DNA of 64,000 nucleotides from Bacillus mycoides (GTDB lineage Bacteria; Bacillota; Bacilli; Bacillales; Bacillaceae_G), in NCBI RefSeq assembly GCF_018742245.1, contig NZ_CP036132.1:3963001-4027000 (forward strand), given 5' to 3'. Position numbers and translations under genes: made by a program. A model generated the notes under the pieces. That model did not search any database. It saw only the letters and a program-made list of their open reading frames with translations, and was not told where the DNA came from. Below are positions 17,599 to 27,265 of the stretch, piece by piece. Numbering within the stretch: position 1 is the stretch's first letter; each line of letters begins with the position of its first letter.

Positions 17599-17772
17599 AT
17601 GGGCCTTGTTATTATTTTTACGCTAGTCACTCTGTTAGCTGTATTTGCTACGCTTAGAACACTGCGCGAAAAAAACTTATTCGCGGGCGGCTTCGCTATT
17701 GCAACCGTACTTGTTTTCGGATGGTTTACAATCATGACTGTTCTATATAATGGGTACCCACCAGCAGCTTAA
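17599..17772 (+). CDS. yqgW: DUF2759 family small membrane protein YqgW
   Basis: 57 residues with two membrane segments (residues 3-18 and 31-50) joined by a basic loop (RTLREKN), ending NGYPPAA. Length, GWFTIMT and the GYP end match YqgW of bacilli; function is unknown. ATG at 17599 follows GAGGAGG by 7 bp. It is divergent from yqgX, as in B. subtilis. Confidence 0.85.
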   Translation: MGLVIIFTLVTLLAVFATLRTLREKNLFAGGFAIATVLVFGWFTIMTVLYNGYPPAA

Positions 17773-17810
17773 TCCATTTACATTTTTATTCTCCAACAAG
17801 ATCTTGCATA

Positions 17811-17840
17811 AAAAGAGGAAGGGGACCCCTTCCTCTTCTC
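17811..17840. terminator. Bidirectional terminator between yqgW and glcK
   Basis: AAGAGGAAGGGG / CCCCTTCCTCTT, almost without a loop; the T run is weak. Confidence 0.65.
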
Positions 17841-17852
17841 ATTATTCACAAC

Positions 17853-18836
17853 TTATATCATCTTCGCCTCGTATTTGTGCTTTTTTACAAGCCACGCTCC
17901 TCCAATTACACCTGCATCATTACCAAGTATTGCAATTGCTAACTTTGTGCTCTTTACAGCACGAGAGAAAGCATATTGCTCGAAATAACGTTGAATTGGC
18001 TCTAATAGTGCATCTCCAGCCTTAGATACGCCACCACCAATTACGATTTTCTCTGGGTTCAACGTACTAGCAAGGTTCGCTACAGCTAATCCTAAATAAG
18101 AAGCTACTTTTTCCACTACTTCACCTGCTAGTTCGTCACCTTGTCCAAGCGCTTCAAACACATCTTTTGATGTAATAAGCCCTTCTTCTGCTAACATAGA
18201 ACGTAAAACACTTTCTTTATCTGTCTCTTGTATTTTTTGCATAGCAACACGCACAATACCTGTTGCAGAGGCTACTGTTTCTAAGCAACCCGACTTCCCG
18301 CAATTACATGGAAAAGCGTTCTCTGTAACAACTGTAATATGTCCAATCTCACCAGCAGCACCGCTTATACCATGTACAATCTCACCATTGGCGATAACAC
18401 CACCACCAACACCAGTGCCAAGTGTCATACAAATTAAATCTTTTGCTCCTTCGCCAGCACCTTTCCACATTTCACCAAGCGCCGCTAAGTTTGCATCATT
18501 ATCAATCACAACAGGTAATCCTGTTTCTACTTCTAGCAAGTCTTTTAACGGATAGTTTTTCCATCCTAAATTAACCGCTTCATAAATCATTCCAGATGCC
18601 ACATGTACAGGGCCAGGAGCTCCCATACCAATACCAATTAGCTTGCTTTTTAATTCACCTAATTCTTCTAACTTTTTATCAATAGCTTTCGCTACATCAA
18701 GTGTAATATGTTTTCCTTGTTCATTTGTATTCGTAGGGATTTCCCACTTATGTAAAATTTCACCGTACACATTAATAAATGCTAATTTAATCGTTGTACC
18801 ACCAAGGTCAACACCAACTAACCATTTCTCTTCCAT
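17853..18836 (-). CDS. glcK: Glucokinase (ROK family)
   Basis: 327 residues. It has the ATP-binding [13 protein letters not shown] at residues 8-20, the sugar-site IGMGAPGPV and [11 protein letters not shown], and the ROK zinc motif [10 protein letters not shown] near residues 179-188. It phosphorylates free glucose to glucose-6-phosphate in the cytosol. Start ATG at 18836 with AGGTAGGTA upstream. It follows yqgQ by 19 bp, the same pairing as in B. subtilis. Confidence 0.93.
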   Translation of the reverse strand: MEEKWLVGVDLGGTTIKLAFINVYGEILHKWEIPTNTNEQGKHITLDVAKAIDKKLEELGELKSKLIGIGMGAPGPVHVASGMIYEAVNLGWKNYPLKDLLEVETGLPVVIDNDANLAALGEMWKGAGEGAKDLICMTLGTGVGGGVIANGEIVHGISGAAGEIGHITVVTENAFPCNCGKSGCLETVASATGIVRVAMQKIQETDKESVLRSMLAEEGLITSKDVFEALGQGDELAGEVVEKVASYLGLAVANLASTLNPEKIVIGGGVSKAGDALLEPIQRYFEQYAFSRAVKSTKLAIAILGNDAGVIGGAWLVKKHKYEAKMI

Positions 18837-18855
18837 GTTACGTACCTACCTTTAT

Positions 18856-19056
18856 CTAATTCTTATTTATCTCTTTTTGAATTTCTTGCTTCAATAAAAA
18901 TAAAGCTGTTTGATAGTCTTGTGGATCGATTAGCTGTGATTGATTTAATTCACGCAATTCATCTTGCATTAATTGTAAATCAGCAATTCGATCACCCGTA
19001 TAAATAATCGTGCCAAATTTCTTTAACAATTGCTGAATATCATAAATGGATATCAT
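18856..19056 (-). CDS. yqgQ: DUF910 family protein YqgQ
   Basis: 66 residues. MISIYDIQQLLKKFGTIIYT and GDRIADLQLMQDEL are typical of YqgQ, a small helical protein that co-occurs with glcK. Start ATG at 19056 with GAGGGTG 5-6 bp upstream; an upstream ATG at 19077 has no SD. Function unknown. Confidence 0.85.
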   Translation of the reverse strand: MISIYDIQQLLKKFGTIIYTGDRIADLQLMQDELRELNQSQLIDPQDYQTALFLLKQEIQKEINKN

Positions 19057-19160
19057 TTTATCACCCTCTATGCTCACTTACTATAAAAAAATTATAATAA
19101 GAAAACGTTCACATATTTTATTATAATCAAGAAGAAAAAGTCTCGTCAATTTTTATTTGT

Positions 19161-19739
19161 CTATACAAGCCCATTTATAACCATTGTTCCTTTTTCTGTA
19201 ATAATTTTCTCTACATTTTTATCAAATGGCTCTACCGGAATATGTTTCACAATTTGAAAATCATAAGCTAATGATAGCGTTTTCCCTTTATAGTGCACGA
19301 GATAACGATCATAGTAGCCACCGCCATATCCAATCCGTTCTCCTCGCTGTGTATAAGCTACTCCTGGCACGATAAGAAGATCAATTTCACACGCATTTAC
19401 TTCTTCCGTAAGCGCTGGAATCGGTTCACGTAAATTCATATATACTGTTTCTAATTGGTTAAAATCACTAATTCGTCGGAAAGACATCGTTCTTGCTCCT
19501 TTATTACACTTTGGAACAACAATTTTCTTTCCTTCTTCCCAAGCTTTTTCGATAATAGGATATGTATTCACTTCTTGCTCCATCGAGAGAGTGATTCCAA
19601 TTGTTTTAGCTTCAACCCACTCTTTTTGTCCATACGCCGAAACGGCAATTTGTTCCGATAAAGTTGTATACTGTTCTTCAGATAAAGAATTCATGTGTTC
19701 TATTATTTGTTTGCGTAAACGTATTTTCTCTTCTTTCAC
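19161..19739 (-). CDS. yqgN: 5-formyltetrahydrofolate cyclo-ligase
   Basis: About 192 residues. The enzyme converts 5-formyl-THF to 5,10-methenyl-THF using ATP. Visible motifs are the basic N-terminus KIRLRKQI, the LLIVPGVAY strand and the signature RIGYGGGYYDRYL near residues 134-146. Start is GTG at 19739 with AAGGGGGAA 6-7 bp upstream; the ATG at 19790 would add a Cys-rich leader unlike the family. In B. subtilis I recall the rhomboid gene gluP between yqgQ and this gene; here they are 104 bp apart. Confidence 0.9.
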   Translation of the reverse strand: MKEEKIRLRKQIIEHMNSLSEEQYTTLSEQIAVSAYGQKEWVEAKTIGITLSMEQEVNTYPIIEKAWEEGKKIVVPKCNKGARTMSFRRISDFNQLETVYMNLREPIPALTEEVNACEIDLLIVPGVAYTQRGERIGYGGGYYDRYLVHYKGKTLSLAYDFQIVKHIPVEPFDKNVEKIITEKGTMVINGLV

Positions 19740-19807
19740 ACACTTTTCCCCCTTGCAGTGACACTTTACTCTACGAGGATAGTGTATCACTTTTACGTAG
19801 AAATCGC

Positions 19808-19844
19808 ATAAAAAAAAAGAAACAGTAGGAAAATATTCCTACTG
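19808..19844 (-). terminator. Terminator of rpmG
   Basis: CAGTAGGAAT / ATTCCTACTG-type hairpin followed on the minus strand by a long T run. Confidence 0.85.
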
Positions 19845-19845
19845 C

Positions 19846-19995
19846 TTACTTTGTTTCACGGTGTAACGTAGACTTCTTGTCACGCTTGCAATACTTTTTA
19901 AGCTCGATACGCTCAGCGTTGTTACGTTTATTTTTCTTTGAGATATAGTTACGATCTCCGCATTCTGTACATGCTAGAGTAATATTCACACGCAT
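19846..19995 (-). CDS. rpmG: 50S ribosomal protein L33
   Basis: 49 residues. [20 protein letters not shown] and the end TLHRETK identify L33. ATG at 19995 has GGAGGGAAAT upstream. The first zinc-ribbon pair is intact (C-T-E-C, residues 9 and 12), but the second half reads YCKRD, with one Cys and an Asp where zinc-type L33 has two Cys. It stands alone between yqgN and the nucleotidyltransferase gene. Confidence 0.93.
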   Translation of the reverse strand: MRVNITLACTECGDRNYISKKNKRNNAERIELKKYCKRDKKSTLHRETK

Positions 19996-20065
19996 TCTTA
20001 TTTCCCTCCAGTCACTAATAACTTAAATCAGACTATACTATAATACCACTTTTAAAATAAAAATT

Positions 20066-22420
20066 CTACACCTTTTGATATTGTCTAATTTTTTCTATAA
20101 GGTTTTTCATGTTTTCCCTTGCTATCACTGGGTTTCTAGCATGTGAATACACCAAAAATTTTGGTTGTTTTGTATCAGAAACGATATAAGACCACTCTTT
20201 TTCTGTATATTTGAACTGTATCCCTTCAAATATACCTTCTTCTTTTCTTTCCATATCGGCCAATAATTTCCTCATTACTTTCCCTTTTTCCTTCCATGAA
20301 CATACAACTTCATCATAAAGTAGATACAGTGGAGGTGATTGCTCGGCTATGCTAAGTAATGTTTTTCCTTGCAACGCTATTAATTCGAATAATTTTCCAA
20401 TTCGATATAAAATATCTCGCTTCCATCTTATTTGAAAAGAGTTTTTTTCATTATGCATATAAAAGAGGAGATAACATTCCCCTAATTTCAAAGACATTGG
20501 GTAAATATTGCCTGCTGATTCGAGTAATAAATCCGGAATATCTACTTCTTCAAAATCAGTTCCTTGGTAAATATTACCGTGAGTGTCATATAATTCGAAG
20601 CGATTTCCGTGTTCAGAAAACATAAGCGCCATATTCGCCTTACTCGATTTCATCAAAGCTTTCACATGATCTTTTTGTTCACTCGCATAAACCCATGTAA
20701 CTGTGCATCCAAGCCTTTGTAGAAAGAGCATAAGTAAATGTTGTAACATATCATTTCTCTTATTAATAAGAAGATGAAACTTCTGTTTTTGTATCGTTTC
20801 AATATCAATACGCTCTAACACAGCTTCTACATAATTATTTACAGAAACGTGAACTAGCTTATTTCGTCCCATTTCTTTCTCACAAGCGTAATAAAACGAC
20901 TCAGACATATATACTTGTTCTATCGCTTTTTGCTGCTTATACGTTAAAAATGAGCCCTCCTTACCATACAATTGTATAACAATCCCTCTTTCGCTTTCCA
21001 CTTGAACGAAAACTCCACCTGCACATTGCAAATTATGAATGGCATACTGAAAAAGCGACTCATTCATTTCTTTACATTCCATCGTATGAATCCCGCTGCC
21101 ATGAATGGCATGGAGGAATAAATTTTTAAAGGAAGTTGTTTCTATATTTTCCTGACTTCCAATCAATATACTCTCTCCTTGGGCAAAAAGAGATCCATAA
21201 GCCATTGCAACTTTCACAATAAATTGAGGAGTAATTTCAACATTACCCCTTCCTACAATCCGGCTTTTTTGTAACCACCCTGCACTCTTTTCACTCTCTT
21301 TAACACCGGCAGAACCTACTATCGAATGACTATCTATCTCCTTATATGGCCATATTTTCCCTTTTTGCTTAATTACTGTACTTTTCCCTATATGACAATG
21401 GTCCGCTACAATACTTTTTTGAAAAAGTGTAACATCATCTTCGACCATTGTATGATCTCCTATTGTTGTTTCTAGCAACTCACAATTTTTTCCTATATGA
21501 GCGTTTGCTAAAATGATGCTTTTTTGCAGATGAGAATAACTTGAAACGATACTATTTTTCCCTATAATAGAGTACGGTTCAATTACAGCCCCCGCACCAA
21601 TCATTGCTCCTTCTCCAATAAAAGAAGGACCATGAATTTTCGTTCCTTTTCCTATCGTTACACCTTCTCCCATCCACACCATTGGTAATACTTCTGTATA
21701 TGGAATAGGCACCTTCAATTTTTTCGTCAACAAATCGAATTGAGCTTGCCGATATTGATCAAATGTACCAATATCTAGCCAATAGTCTTCTGATAAATAT
21801 GCAAATAAAGCATTTTTATTCGCCAATAACGGAAACACATCATGACTGAAATCCGAAAATTCCATGGATGGTATGTAAGAAAAGATTTCTGGCTCCATTA
21901 TATAAATACCTGTATTCACAATATTAGAAACTACCTCATTCCAGCTCGGTTTTTCTATATATCGTATAATTTCTTGTTCTTTATTCATTACAACTAACCC
22001 AAATGAGAGTGGGTTTTCTACTTCTTTCGCAAACATCGTTACCATTCTCTTCTTCTGTTCATGAAATGCAATTCCTTCTGATAATTGAAAGTCAGTTAAT
22101 GCATCCCCACTAATAACAACAAATGTTTCATCTAAAAAACTTTCCGCTTGCTTAATGCTCCCTGCTGTTCCAAGCGGAGGAGAATCTTCAAAATAATACA
22201 AATTAACTCCCCACTTACTACCATCACCAAAGTATTGCTTAATGGCAGTACTCATATATTGAACTGTAATTGCAATTTCACGAATACCATGCTGACGTAA
22301 TAATTCAATATTATATTCAAGAACTGGTTTTTCTAACAATGGTAACATCGGTTTTGGAGTATTACATGTTAATGGTCTAAGACGTCTCCCTTTTCCTCCA
22401 GCTAAAATAACCCCCTTCAT
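20066..22420 (-). CDS. Sugar-phosphate nucleotidyltransferase fused to a degenerate phosphomannomutase-like domain
   Basis: 784 residues. Residues 1 to about 235 form a nucleotidyltransferase with the signature GVILAGGKGRRLRPLT, then KPMLPL, SGDALTDF and IEKP. Residues about 250-350 carry left-handed beta-helix hexapeptides (GEGVTIGKGTKI, GEGAMIGAGAVI). Residues about 385-784 align in outline with phosphomannomutase/phosphoglucomutase (RIVGRGNVEITPQFIVKVAMAYGS). The metal/phosphate motifs are lost: where a TASHNP loop is expected the text reads VQVESERG, and the GRDTR-like site reads GSQENIE. So the N-terminal half should make an NDP-sugar, while the mutase half is probably inactive or regulatory. 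ATG at 22420; monocistronic. Confidence 0.8.
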   Translation of the reverse strand: MKGVILAGGKGRRLRPLTCNTPKPMLPLLEKPVLEYNIELLRQHGIREIAITVQYMSTAIKQYFGDGSKWGVNLYYFEDSPPLGTAGSIKQAESFLDETFVVISGDALTDFQLSEGIAFHEQKKRMVTMFAKEVENPLSFGLVVMNKEQEIIRYIEKPSWNEVVSNIVNTGIYIMEPEIFSYIPSMEFSDFSHDVFPLLANKNALFAYLSEDYWLDIGTFDQYRQAQFDLLTKKLKVPIPYTEVLPMVWMGEGVTIGKGTKIHGPSFIGEGAMIGAGAVIEPYSIIGKNSIVSSYSHLQKSIILANAHIGKNCELLETTIGDHTMVEDDVTLFQKSIVADHCHIGKSTVIKQKGKIWPYKEIDSHSIVGSAGVKESEKSAGWLQKSRIVGRGNVEITPQFIVKVAMAYGSLFAQGESILIGSQENIETTSFKNLFLHAIHGSGIHTMECKEMNESLFQYAIHNLQCAGGVFVQVESERGIVIQLYGKEGSFLTYKQQKAIEQVYMSESFYYACEKEMGRNKLVHVSVNNYVEAVLERIDIETIQKQKFHLLINKRNDMLQHLLMLFLQRLGCTVTWVYASEQKDHVKALMKSSKANMALMFSEHGNRFELYDTHGNIYQGTDFEEVDIPDLLLESAGNIYPMSLKLGECYLLFYMHNEKNSFQIRWKRDILYRIGKLFELIALQGKTLLSIAEQSPPLYLLYDEVVCSWKEKGKVMRKLLADMERKEEGIFEGIQFKYTEKEWSYIVSDTKQPKFLVYSHARNPVIARENMKNLIEKIRQYQKV

Positions 22421-22728
22421 ATACTTCAGCCTCCACTTATATAATGTTCAAGAACTCCGTATATCATTTATCCCACATTAACTGCAGGAAAAGTCTGGTT
22501 TGGTATGATCTAACAATCAGTGAGAGACAGCCCCACTAATTAAAGCCTCACTTTATGAATAAATGTACCTTTTAACTCCCGATAAAAAAGAAAGCGCTTA
22601 CCATTAACTTAGTAAAATAATTAATAAGACGTAACTAACACATATGTATTTATTTTTCCATTAATTATGATACATCTTATCATCATAGACTAAAGGAAAC
22701 AACGAGCTTTTTTTGTCATGTTTTGACT
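22421..22728. other. Intergenic region upstream of the nucleotidyltransferase gene
   Basis: It holds a shortened bcr1 copy (22467-22556) and an imperfect cre-like site on the minus strand (22587-22602, AAGCGCTT core with one mismatch). The remainder is AT-rich DNA that must hold the promoter. No gene is seen. Confidence 0.5.
22467..22556 (+). repeat. bcr1 repeat, internally deleted and decayed (copy 2)
   Basis: Starts TTTATCCCACATTAACTGCA and ends with AATTAAAGCCTCACTTTAT, matching both bcr1 ends. The middle half is missing and the hairpin arms are partly mismatched. TTTAT is present at both ends. Confidence 0.65.
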
Positions 22729-22764
22729 AAAAAAAGCAGGTGATTTCTCATCACCTACTTTTTC
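22729..22764 (-). terminator. Terminator of the pst-phoU operon
   Basis: AGGTGAT / ATCACCT hairpin with a TTCTC loop (plus strand), followed on the minus strand by T7. Confidence 0.85.
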
Positions 22765-22766
22765 CT

Positions 22767-23423
22767 CTACTCATTCAATAAATAATGCTTTCCTTTTACT
22801 AAATAAAATACATTCTCAGCAATATTTGTAACATGGTCTGCTACACGCTCAATATATCTTGCAACAAAGGATAGTTGTGTAATTTGTGTAATCGCTTCTG
22901 GTTGTCCAGGGACAGAGGAAATAAATTCACGAATCGCCTTCCCATAAATTTCATCAACTGAATCATCCATTTCAGCAATTTGTTTAGCAAAAGTTAAATT
23001 TTCTTGCTCATATGCTTCTAATGCTAAATTTAACATCTTATGAGCAATCTCAAACATTTCCTCAAGATTCCGCAAGCTAACGACCACTTCTTTTTCACCA
23101 AGACGAATTGTTGATTTCGCAATATTAACAGCATGGTCTGCAATACGTTCTAAATCTGTCGCTGTTTTAATTGAAATGAAAATCCTTCTTAAATCACTTG
23201 CTACAGGCTGCTGCTTTGTAATAAGCATAAGCGCAAGGTCATTTATTTCCTCTTCTAAATTATCCATGTGATAATCCCCATCAATGACTTCTAACGCTTT
23301 CTCTACATCCCTGCTGTGAAGACCTTCCATAGCAATCAATAAAGCTTCCCTTGCTAACTCACCAAGCTCAATCACCTTTTGCTGTAACGTTTTTAAATCA
23401 CATTGAAACTGTTCTCTTACCAT
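22767..23423 (-). CDS. phoU: Phosphate transport system regulator PhoU
   Basis: 218 residues, two tandem three-helix PhoU repeats. The metal-binding-type motifs DLERIADHAVNIA (near residue 80) and YIERVADHVTNIAENV (near residue 185) are both present. PhoU modulates the Pst transporter and the PhoR kinase. ATG at 23423 follows GAGGGGGAA; an ATG at 23453 has no SD. Last gene of the pst operon. As I recall, B. subtilis lacks phoU at this place and has two pstB genes instead. Confidence 0.9.
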   Translation of the reverse strand: MVREQFQCDLKTLQQKVIELGELAREALLIAMEGLHSRDVEKALEVIDGDYHMDNLEEEINDLALMLITKQQPVASDLRRIFISIKTATDLERIADHAVNIAKSTIRLGEKEVVVSLRNLEEMFEIAHKMLNLALEAYEQENLTFAKQIAEMDDSVDEIYGKAIREFISSVPGQPEAITQITQLSFVARYIERVADHVTNIAENVFYLVKGKHYLLNE

Positions 23424-23546
23424 CGTTTCTTCCCCCTCAATATTATGTGCCATTTTATATAAATCCCCTATCCAGCCTCTTGTACGTTTATTAAGCCTTG
23501 AGAAAAGAGAAATATTACTCCCCTATTAGAATGAGGTGAAAGTGAG

Positions 23547-23573
23547 AAATGCCCTCGGTTAAGGGGGCATTTA
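23547..23573 (-). terminator. Hairpin between pstB and phoU
   Basis: AAATGCCC / GGGCATTT stem with a loop of about 10 bases and a poor T run on the minus strand. It may attenuate or stabilise rather than stop transcription. Confidence 0.5.
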
Positions 23574-23594
23574 CTCTTAGCCTTGCTAGCGATA

Positions 23595-24410
23595 TCAACC
23601 AAATCGTCCTGTAATGTAGTCTTCTGTACGCTTATCTGTAGGTGTTGTAAATAATTTGTTCGTATCTGTATATTCCACAACTTCTCCACTTAAGAAGAAA
23701 GCAGTTTTATCTGAAATACGTGCTGCTTGTTGCATATTGTGCGTTACGATAACAATACTAAAGTCTTTCTTTAACTCCTGAATTAGTTCTTCTACTTTTG
23801 ATGTTGAAATTGGGTCTAGCGCCGATGTTGGCTCATCCATTAAAATTACGTCTGGCTCAATCGCTAAGCAGCGTGCAATACATAGACGTTGTTGCTGCCC
23901 ACCAGATAAACCATATGCATTATCGTGCAAACGATCTTTTAACTCATCCCAAATGGCTGCTCCGCGTAAGCTTTTTTCAACGATTTCATCAAGTGTTTTT
24001 TTGTCACGAACACCATGGATTTTCGGACCATATGCTACATTTTCATAAATAGATTTTGGGAATGGATTTGGCTTTTGGAATACCATACCCACATGCGTAC
24101 GTAATTCTTCAACCGGATATGACTTTTCGAGTATGTTTCGTTCTCTATATTCGATAACGCCCGTAGTCCGAACGATAGGCACTAACTCTACCATACGATT
24201 TAGTGTTTTTAAGTACGTTGATTTACCACAACCACTTGGACCGATAATCGCTGTTACTTCATTCTCATGAATACTTAAGTTGATATCTTTTAAAGCGTGG
24301 TCTTCTCCGTACCATAAATTTAAATTTTTCGTATCAAATACCACTTTTTTTGGTGCTGTCTCAATCTTTTTCTCGTTTTTCACCTGTACATTTACTACTG
24401 TTGCTACCAT
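23595..24410 (-). CDS. pstB: Phosphate ABC transporter ATP-binding protein
   Basis: 271 residues with Walker [10 protein letters not shown], the signature [16 protein letters not shown], Walker B VILMDEP and the switch His in IVIVTHN. It powers phosphate import by PstSCA. ATG at 24410 follows AAAGGGG by 8 bp; the in-frame ATG at 24467 overlaps pstA and has no SD. Confidence 0.95.
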   Translation of the reverse strand: MVATVVNVQVKNEKKIETAPKKVVFDTKNLNLWYGEDHALKDINLSIHENEVTAIIGPSGCGKSTYLKTLNRMVELVPIVRTTGVIEYRERNILEKSYPVEELRTHVGMVFQKPNPFPKSIYENVAYGPKIHGVRDKKTLDEIVEKSLRGAAIWDELKDRLHDNAYGLSGGQQQRLCIARCLAIEPDVILMDEPTSALDPISTSKVEELIQELKKDFSIVIVTHNMQQAARISDKTAFFLSGEVVEYTDTNKLFTTPTDKRTEDYITGRFG

Positions 24411-24438
24411 TTGAATTCCCCTTTCATCCACTTCCAAC

Positions 24439-25305
24439 TTATTTTCGATTTCGTAACCATAAGACAAATATATTTATAAAGAGCAGCAACCCTAGCAAAA
24501 CAATCATCCCAGCTGCTGCTACATGCTGAAATTCTTCTTGTGGTCTACTCATCCAATTAAAAATTTGAATTGGTAAAACCGTAAATCTATCCAACATACT
24601 GAACGGAACATAATTTGCAAAGGCAAGAGCCCCAATGACTAATAATGGTGCTGCCTCACCAATTGCTCTCGATACCGCTAACGTACATCCCGTTACAATC
24701 CCTGGTAAAGCTACTGGCAATACAATGTGATACATCGTTTGCCACTTCGTAGCACCTAATCCGTAAGAAGCCTCTAGTAATGAGCTCGGCACAGTTCGAA
24801 TCGCTTCTTGACTAGCTACAACAACAGTTGGTAAGACGAGTAAACTCATCGTCAGTGCCGCTGCAATTATACTCTCTCCTAAATGGAGAGCGTATACGAA
24901 AATAGTTAACCCGAGTAAACCAAACACAACGGAAGGTACCCCTGCTAATGTTTGATTATTTAATTCAATTAACTTTTTAAAAATGGACTCCTTCGCATAA
25001 TGCTCTAAATAAAGAGCTGTTCCGACTCCAAATATAAAAGAGACCGGTATAACAATGCTCATAAATAGTATTGTTCCTGACAAAGCAGCAACAATCCCAG
25101 CTTCTCTCGGATTACGTGAGGCGAAGTTTGTAAAGAAATCTATTGAAAGATAACTTATACCTTTTTCAAAAATTTGAAAAAGCAATATAAAAAGTATTAC
25201 TACCGAAAACAAAATTGCTATATAAAACAAACACTTGTAAATCCGATCCTTTAAAAAACGCGATGCCATATTTTCTTGTATTTTTTTATGGTTTAACATT
25301 CGCAT
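24439..25305 (-). CDS. pstA: Phosphate ABC transporter permease PstA
   Basis: 288 residues with six predicted membrane segments. The cytoplasmic EAA loop ([22 protein letters not shown]) couples to PstB. ATG at 25305 with GGAGGGTGA upstream, one base after the pstC stop, so the two are tightly coupled. Confidence 0.93.
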   Translation of the reverse strand: MRMLNHKKIQENMASRFLKDRIYKCLFYIAILFSVVILFILLFQIFEKGISYLSIDFFTNFASRNPREAGIVAALSGTILFMSIVIPVSFIFGVGTALYLEHYAKESIFKKLIELNNQTLAGVPSVVFGLLGLTIFVYALHLGESIIAAALTMSLLVLPTVVVASQEAIRTVPSSLLEASYGLGATKWQTMYHIVLPVALPGIVTGCTLAVSRAIGEAAPLLVIGALAFANYVPFSMLDRFTVLPIQIFNWMSRPQEEFQHVAAAGMIVLLGLLLFINIFVLWLRNRK

Positions 25306-25306
25306 A

Positions 25307-26257
25307 TTATGTCACCCTCCTAAAACGGCGCATAATATATTGCGAAATGATATTCATAATAAAAGTAAACATAAATAACGTTGCACCTACAGCATACATG
25401 CTGTAATAAGTAATCGTTCCGTGCGGAGCATCACCTAAACTCACTTGTACAATATAGGCTGTTAATGTTTGAATAGAATGAGTCGGATCTATCGATACAT
25501 TAGGTGTTGATCCAGCTGCAATAACAACAATCATCGTTTCACCAATCGCCCTGGAAGCTGCTAATATAATCGCTGCCATTATGCCCGTAAAAGCCGATGG
25601 AAACACCACTTGTTTTACCATCTCAAAACGAGTCGCTCCTAGCGCTAATGAGGCTTCTTTAATTCCTTTTTCTACAGCTCTCATCGCATCTTCAGAGAGA
25701 GAAGCAATCGTCGGGATCATCATGAACCCTATAACAATACCCGGACTAATAGCATTAAAAAACTGCAAATCTGGTATAACGCGTTGTAAAAGTGGCGTGA
25801 CAACTGTTAACGCGAAAAAACCATATACAATTGTCGGGATGCCTGCTAGTAGCTCTAACAACGGTTTTAATATTTTCCGAGCGCCATTCGAAGCGTATTC
25901 GCTTAAAAACACGGCACAACCTAAACCAATAGGAATTGCTACGAACATGGCAATTGCTGTTACAAGGATTGTTCCACATATAAGTGGTAATATACCGAAT
26001 TTCGGATCTTCAAAAAAAGGTAACCATTCTTTCTCTGTCAAAAAAGAATACAATGATATCTTTTGAAAAAACATGATTGTTTCATTTGCCAACGTAATAA
26101 TAATTCCAAGTGTCGTTACAATGGACACGCTAGCAATGACTTTTAGTATTAACGGAACAATTCGATTGATTCGCTGCGTTTTTTTTCTTCTATTTGTATT
26201 TCTCTCAATCAAATGTTGTACAGAAAATGTAATTTGACTTTTGTCATTATGAGCCAA
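25307..26257 (-). CDS. pstC: Phosphate ABC transporter permease PstC
   Basis: 316 residues with six predicted membrane segments and the EAA loop KEASLALGATRFEMVKQVVFP. The cytoplasmic N-terminus is about 40 basic residues. Start is TTG at 26257 with AAAGGGG 9 bp upstream; no ATG lies nearby. Follows pstS by 27 bp. Confidence 0.93.
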   Translation of the reverse strand: MAHNDKSQITFSVQHLIERNTNRRKKTQRINRIVPLILKVIASVSIVTTLGIIITLANETIMFFQKISLYSFLTEKEWLPFFEDPKFGILPLICGTILVTAIAMFVAIPIGLGCAVFLSEYASNGARKILKPLLELLAGIPTIVYGFFALTVVTPLLQRVIPDLQFFNAISPGIVIGFMMIPTIASLSEDAMRAVEKGIKEASLALGATRFEMVKQVVFPSAFTGIMAAIILAASRAIGETMIVVIAAGSTPNVSIDPTHSIQTLTAYIVQVSLGDAPHGTITYYSMYAVGATLFMFTFIMNIISQYIMRRFRRVT

Positions 26258-26284
26258 AGATGAAAACCCCTTTCCACCCTGACA

Positions 26285-27202
26285 TTACCTTTTTATTTCT
26301 GTTAACATTCGCAGCTGTTCATTATATTTTTCTTTTGGTAATTTTACATATCCGACCTCTTCAGCAAGGCTTCCAACATGCTTAATCATAAACTCAACAT
26401 AATTTGCTACATTAATTTTATTTCTGATAGATGCATGATTCACATACGTAAATAGCGGCCTAGATAATGGCTTATACGTACCCGATTGAATGGTCTCTTT
26501 CGTTGGAAATACACCATCCACCTGTATTGCTTTTACCTTATCTCGATTGGCCATATAATAAGCATATCCTACAAAAGCAATGGCATTTTTATCATTCATT
26601 ACCCCTTGCATAATAACTTGATCGTCTTCAGACAAAGAAACCGTTTTTACAAGGCGATTATTTTGTAAGACAACATTTTGGAAATAATCATAAGTACCAG
26701 AGTCTACACCTGGCGCATAAAATTTAACTTGTTCACGTGGCCATGATGAATGAATTTGTGACCATCGTTTCAATCTTCCATTTTCACTCCATAATAGACG
26801 TAACTCATCTATCGTCATATTGTTTATCCACGTATTTTGACGATTCACAACAATCGTTAGACCATCATAAGCAACCTCAAATGGTGTAAATTGAATGGAG
26901 TTTTTCTGCATTGCATTTTCTTCTACCGGTTTCATCAATCTCGAAGCATTGTTTATATCTACTTCTCCTTTACTGAAACGATTAAATCCTCCTCCTGTCC
27001 CAGAAATACTAATAGAAATTTTCACGTTTGGATGGGCCTTTGTATATTCCTCTGCCACTGCCTCTATAATAGGAAAAACCGTTGAGGATCCATCAACTCT
27101 CACTTCTCCCATTTCATTTGTAGCGAATGCAGTAGACATATTAAAACAAAGGAAACATGTCGATAATGTCCAAACTTTAATCGATGCGCTCATCCATTTC
27201 AC
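26285..27202 (-). CDS. pstS: Phosphate-binding protein PstS
   Basis: 305 residues. The family motif VRVDGSSTVFPI lies near residues 34-45, followed by GTGGGFNRFSKGEVDINNASR and SGTYDYF, the phosphate-binding loops. A signal peptide spans residues 1-27 and ends AFA before TNEMG. I see no lipobox Cys, although most Gram-positive PstS are lipoproteins; Cys16 and Cys19 lie inside the hydrophobic core with unsuitable preceding residues. Start is GTG at 27202 with AGGAGGAAG upstream. First gene of the operon, directly behind a PhoP box. Confidence 0.9.
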   Translation of the reverse strand: MKWMSASIKVWTLSTCFLCFNMSTAFATNEMGEVRVDGSSTVFPIIEAVAEEYTKAHPNVKISISISGTGGGFNRFSKGEVDINNASRLMKPVEENAMQKNSIQFTPFEVAYDGLTIVVNRQNTWINNMTIDELRLLWSENGRLKRWSQIHSSWPREQVKFYAPGVDSGTYDYFQNVVLQNNRLVKTVSLSEDDQVIMQGVMNDKNAIAFVGYAYYMANRDKVKAIQVDGVFPTKETIQSGTYKPLSRPLFTYVNHASIRNKINVANYVEFMIKHVGSLAEEVGYVKLPKEKYNEQLRMLTEIKR

Positions 27203-27265
27203 GTGTTCTTCCTCCTAGAAGTAACCGGAAATAACAGGATTACAGATATAAGAATACTGCTAAAC

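Noticed and set aside
22587..22602. cre-like sequence before the nucleotidyltransferase gene
   Set aside because: The AAGCGCTT core is there, but a fixed position is mismatched and no promoter could be placed next to it; too weak to annotate.
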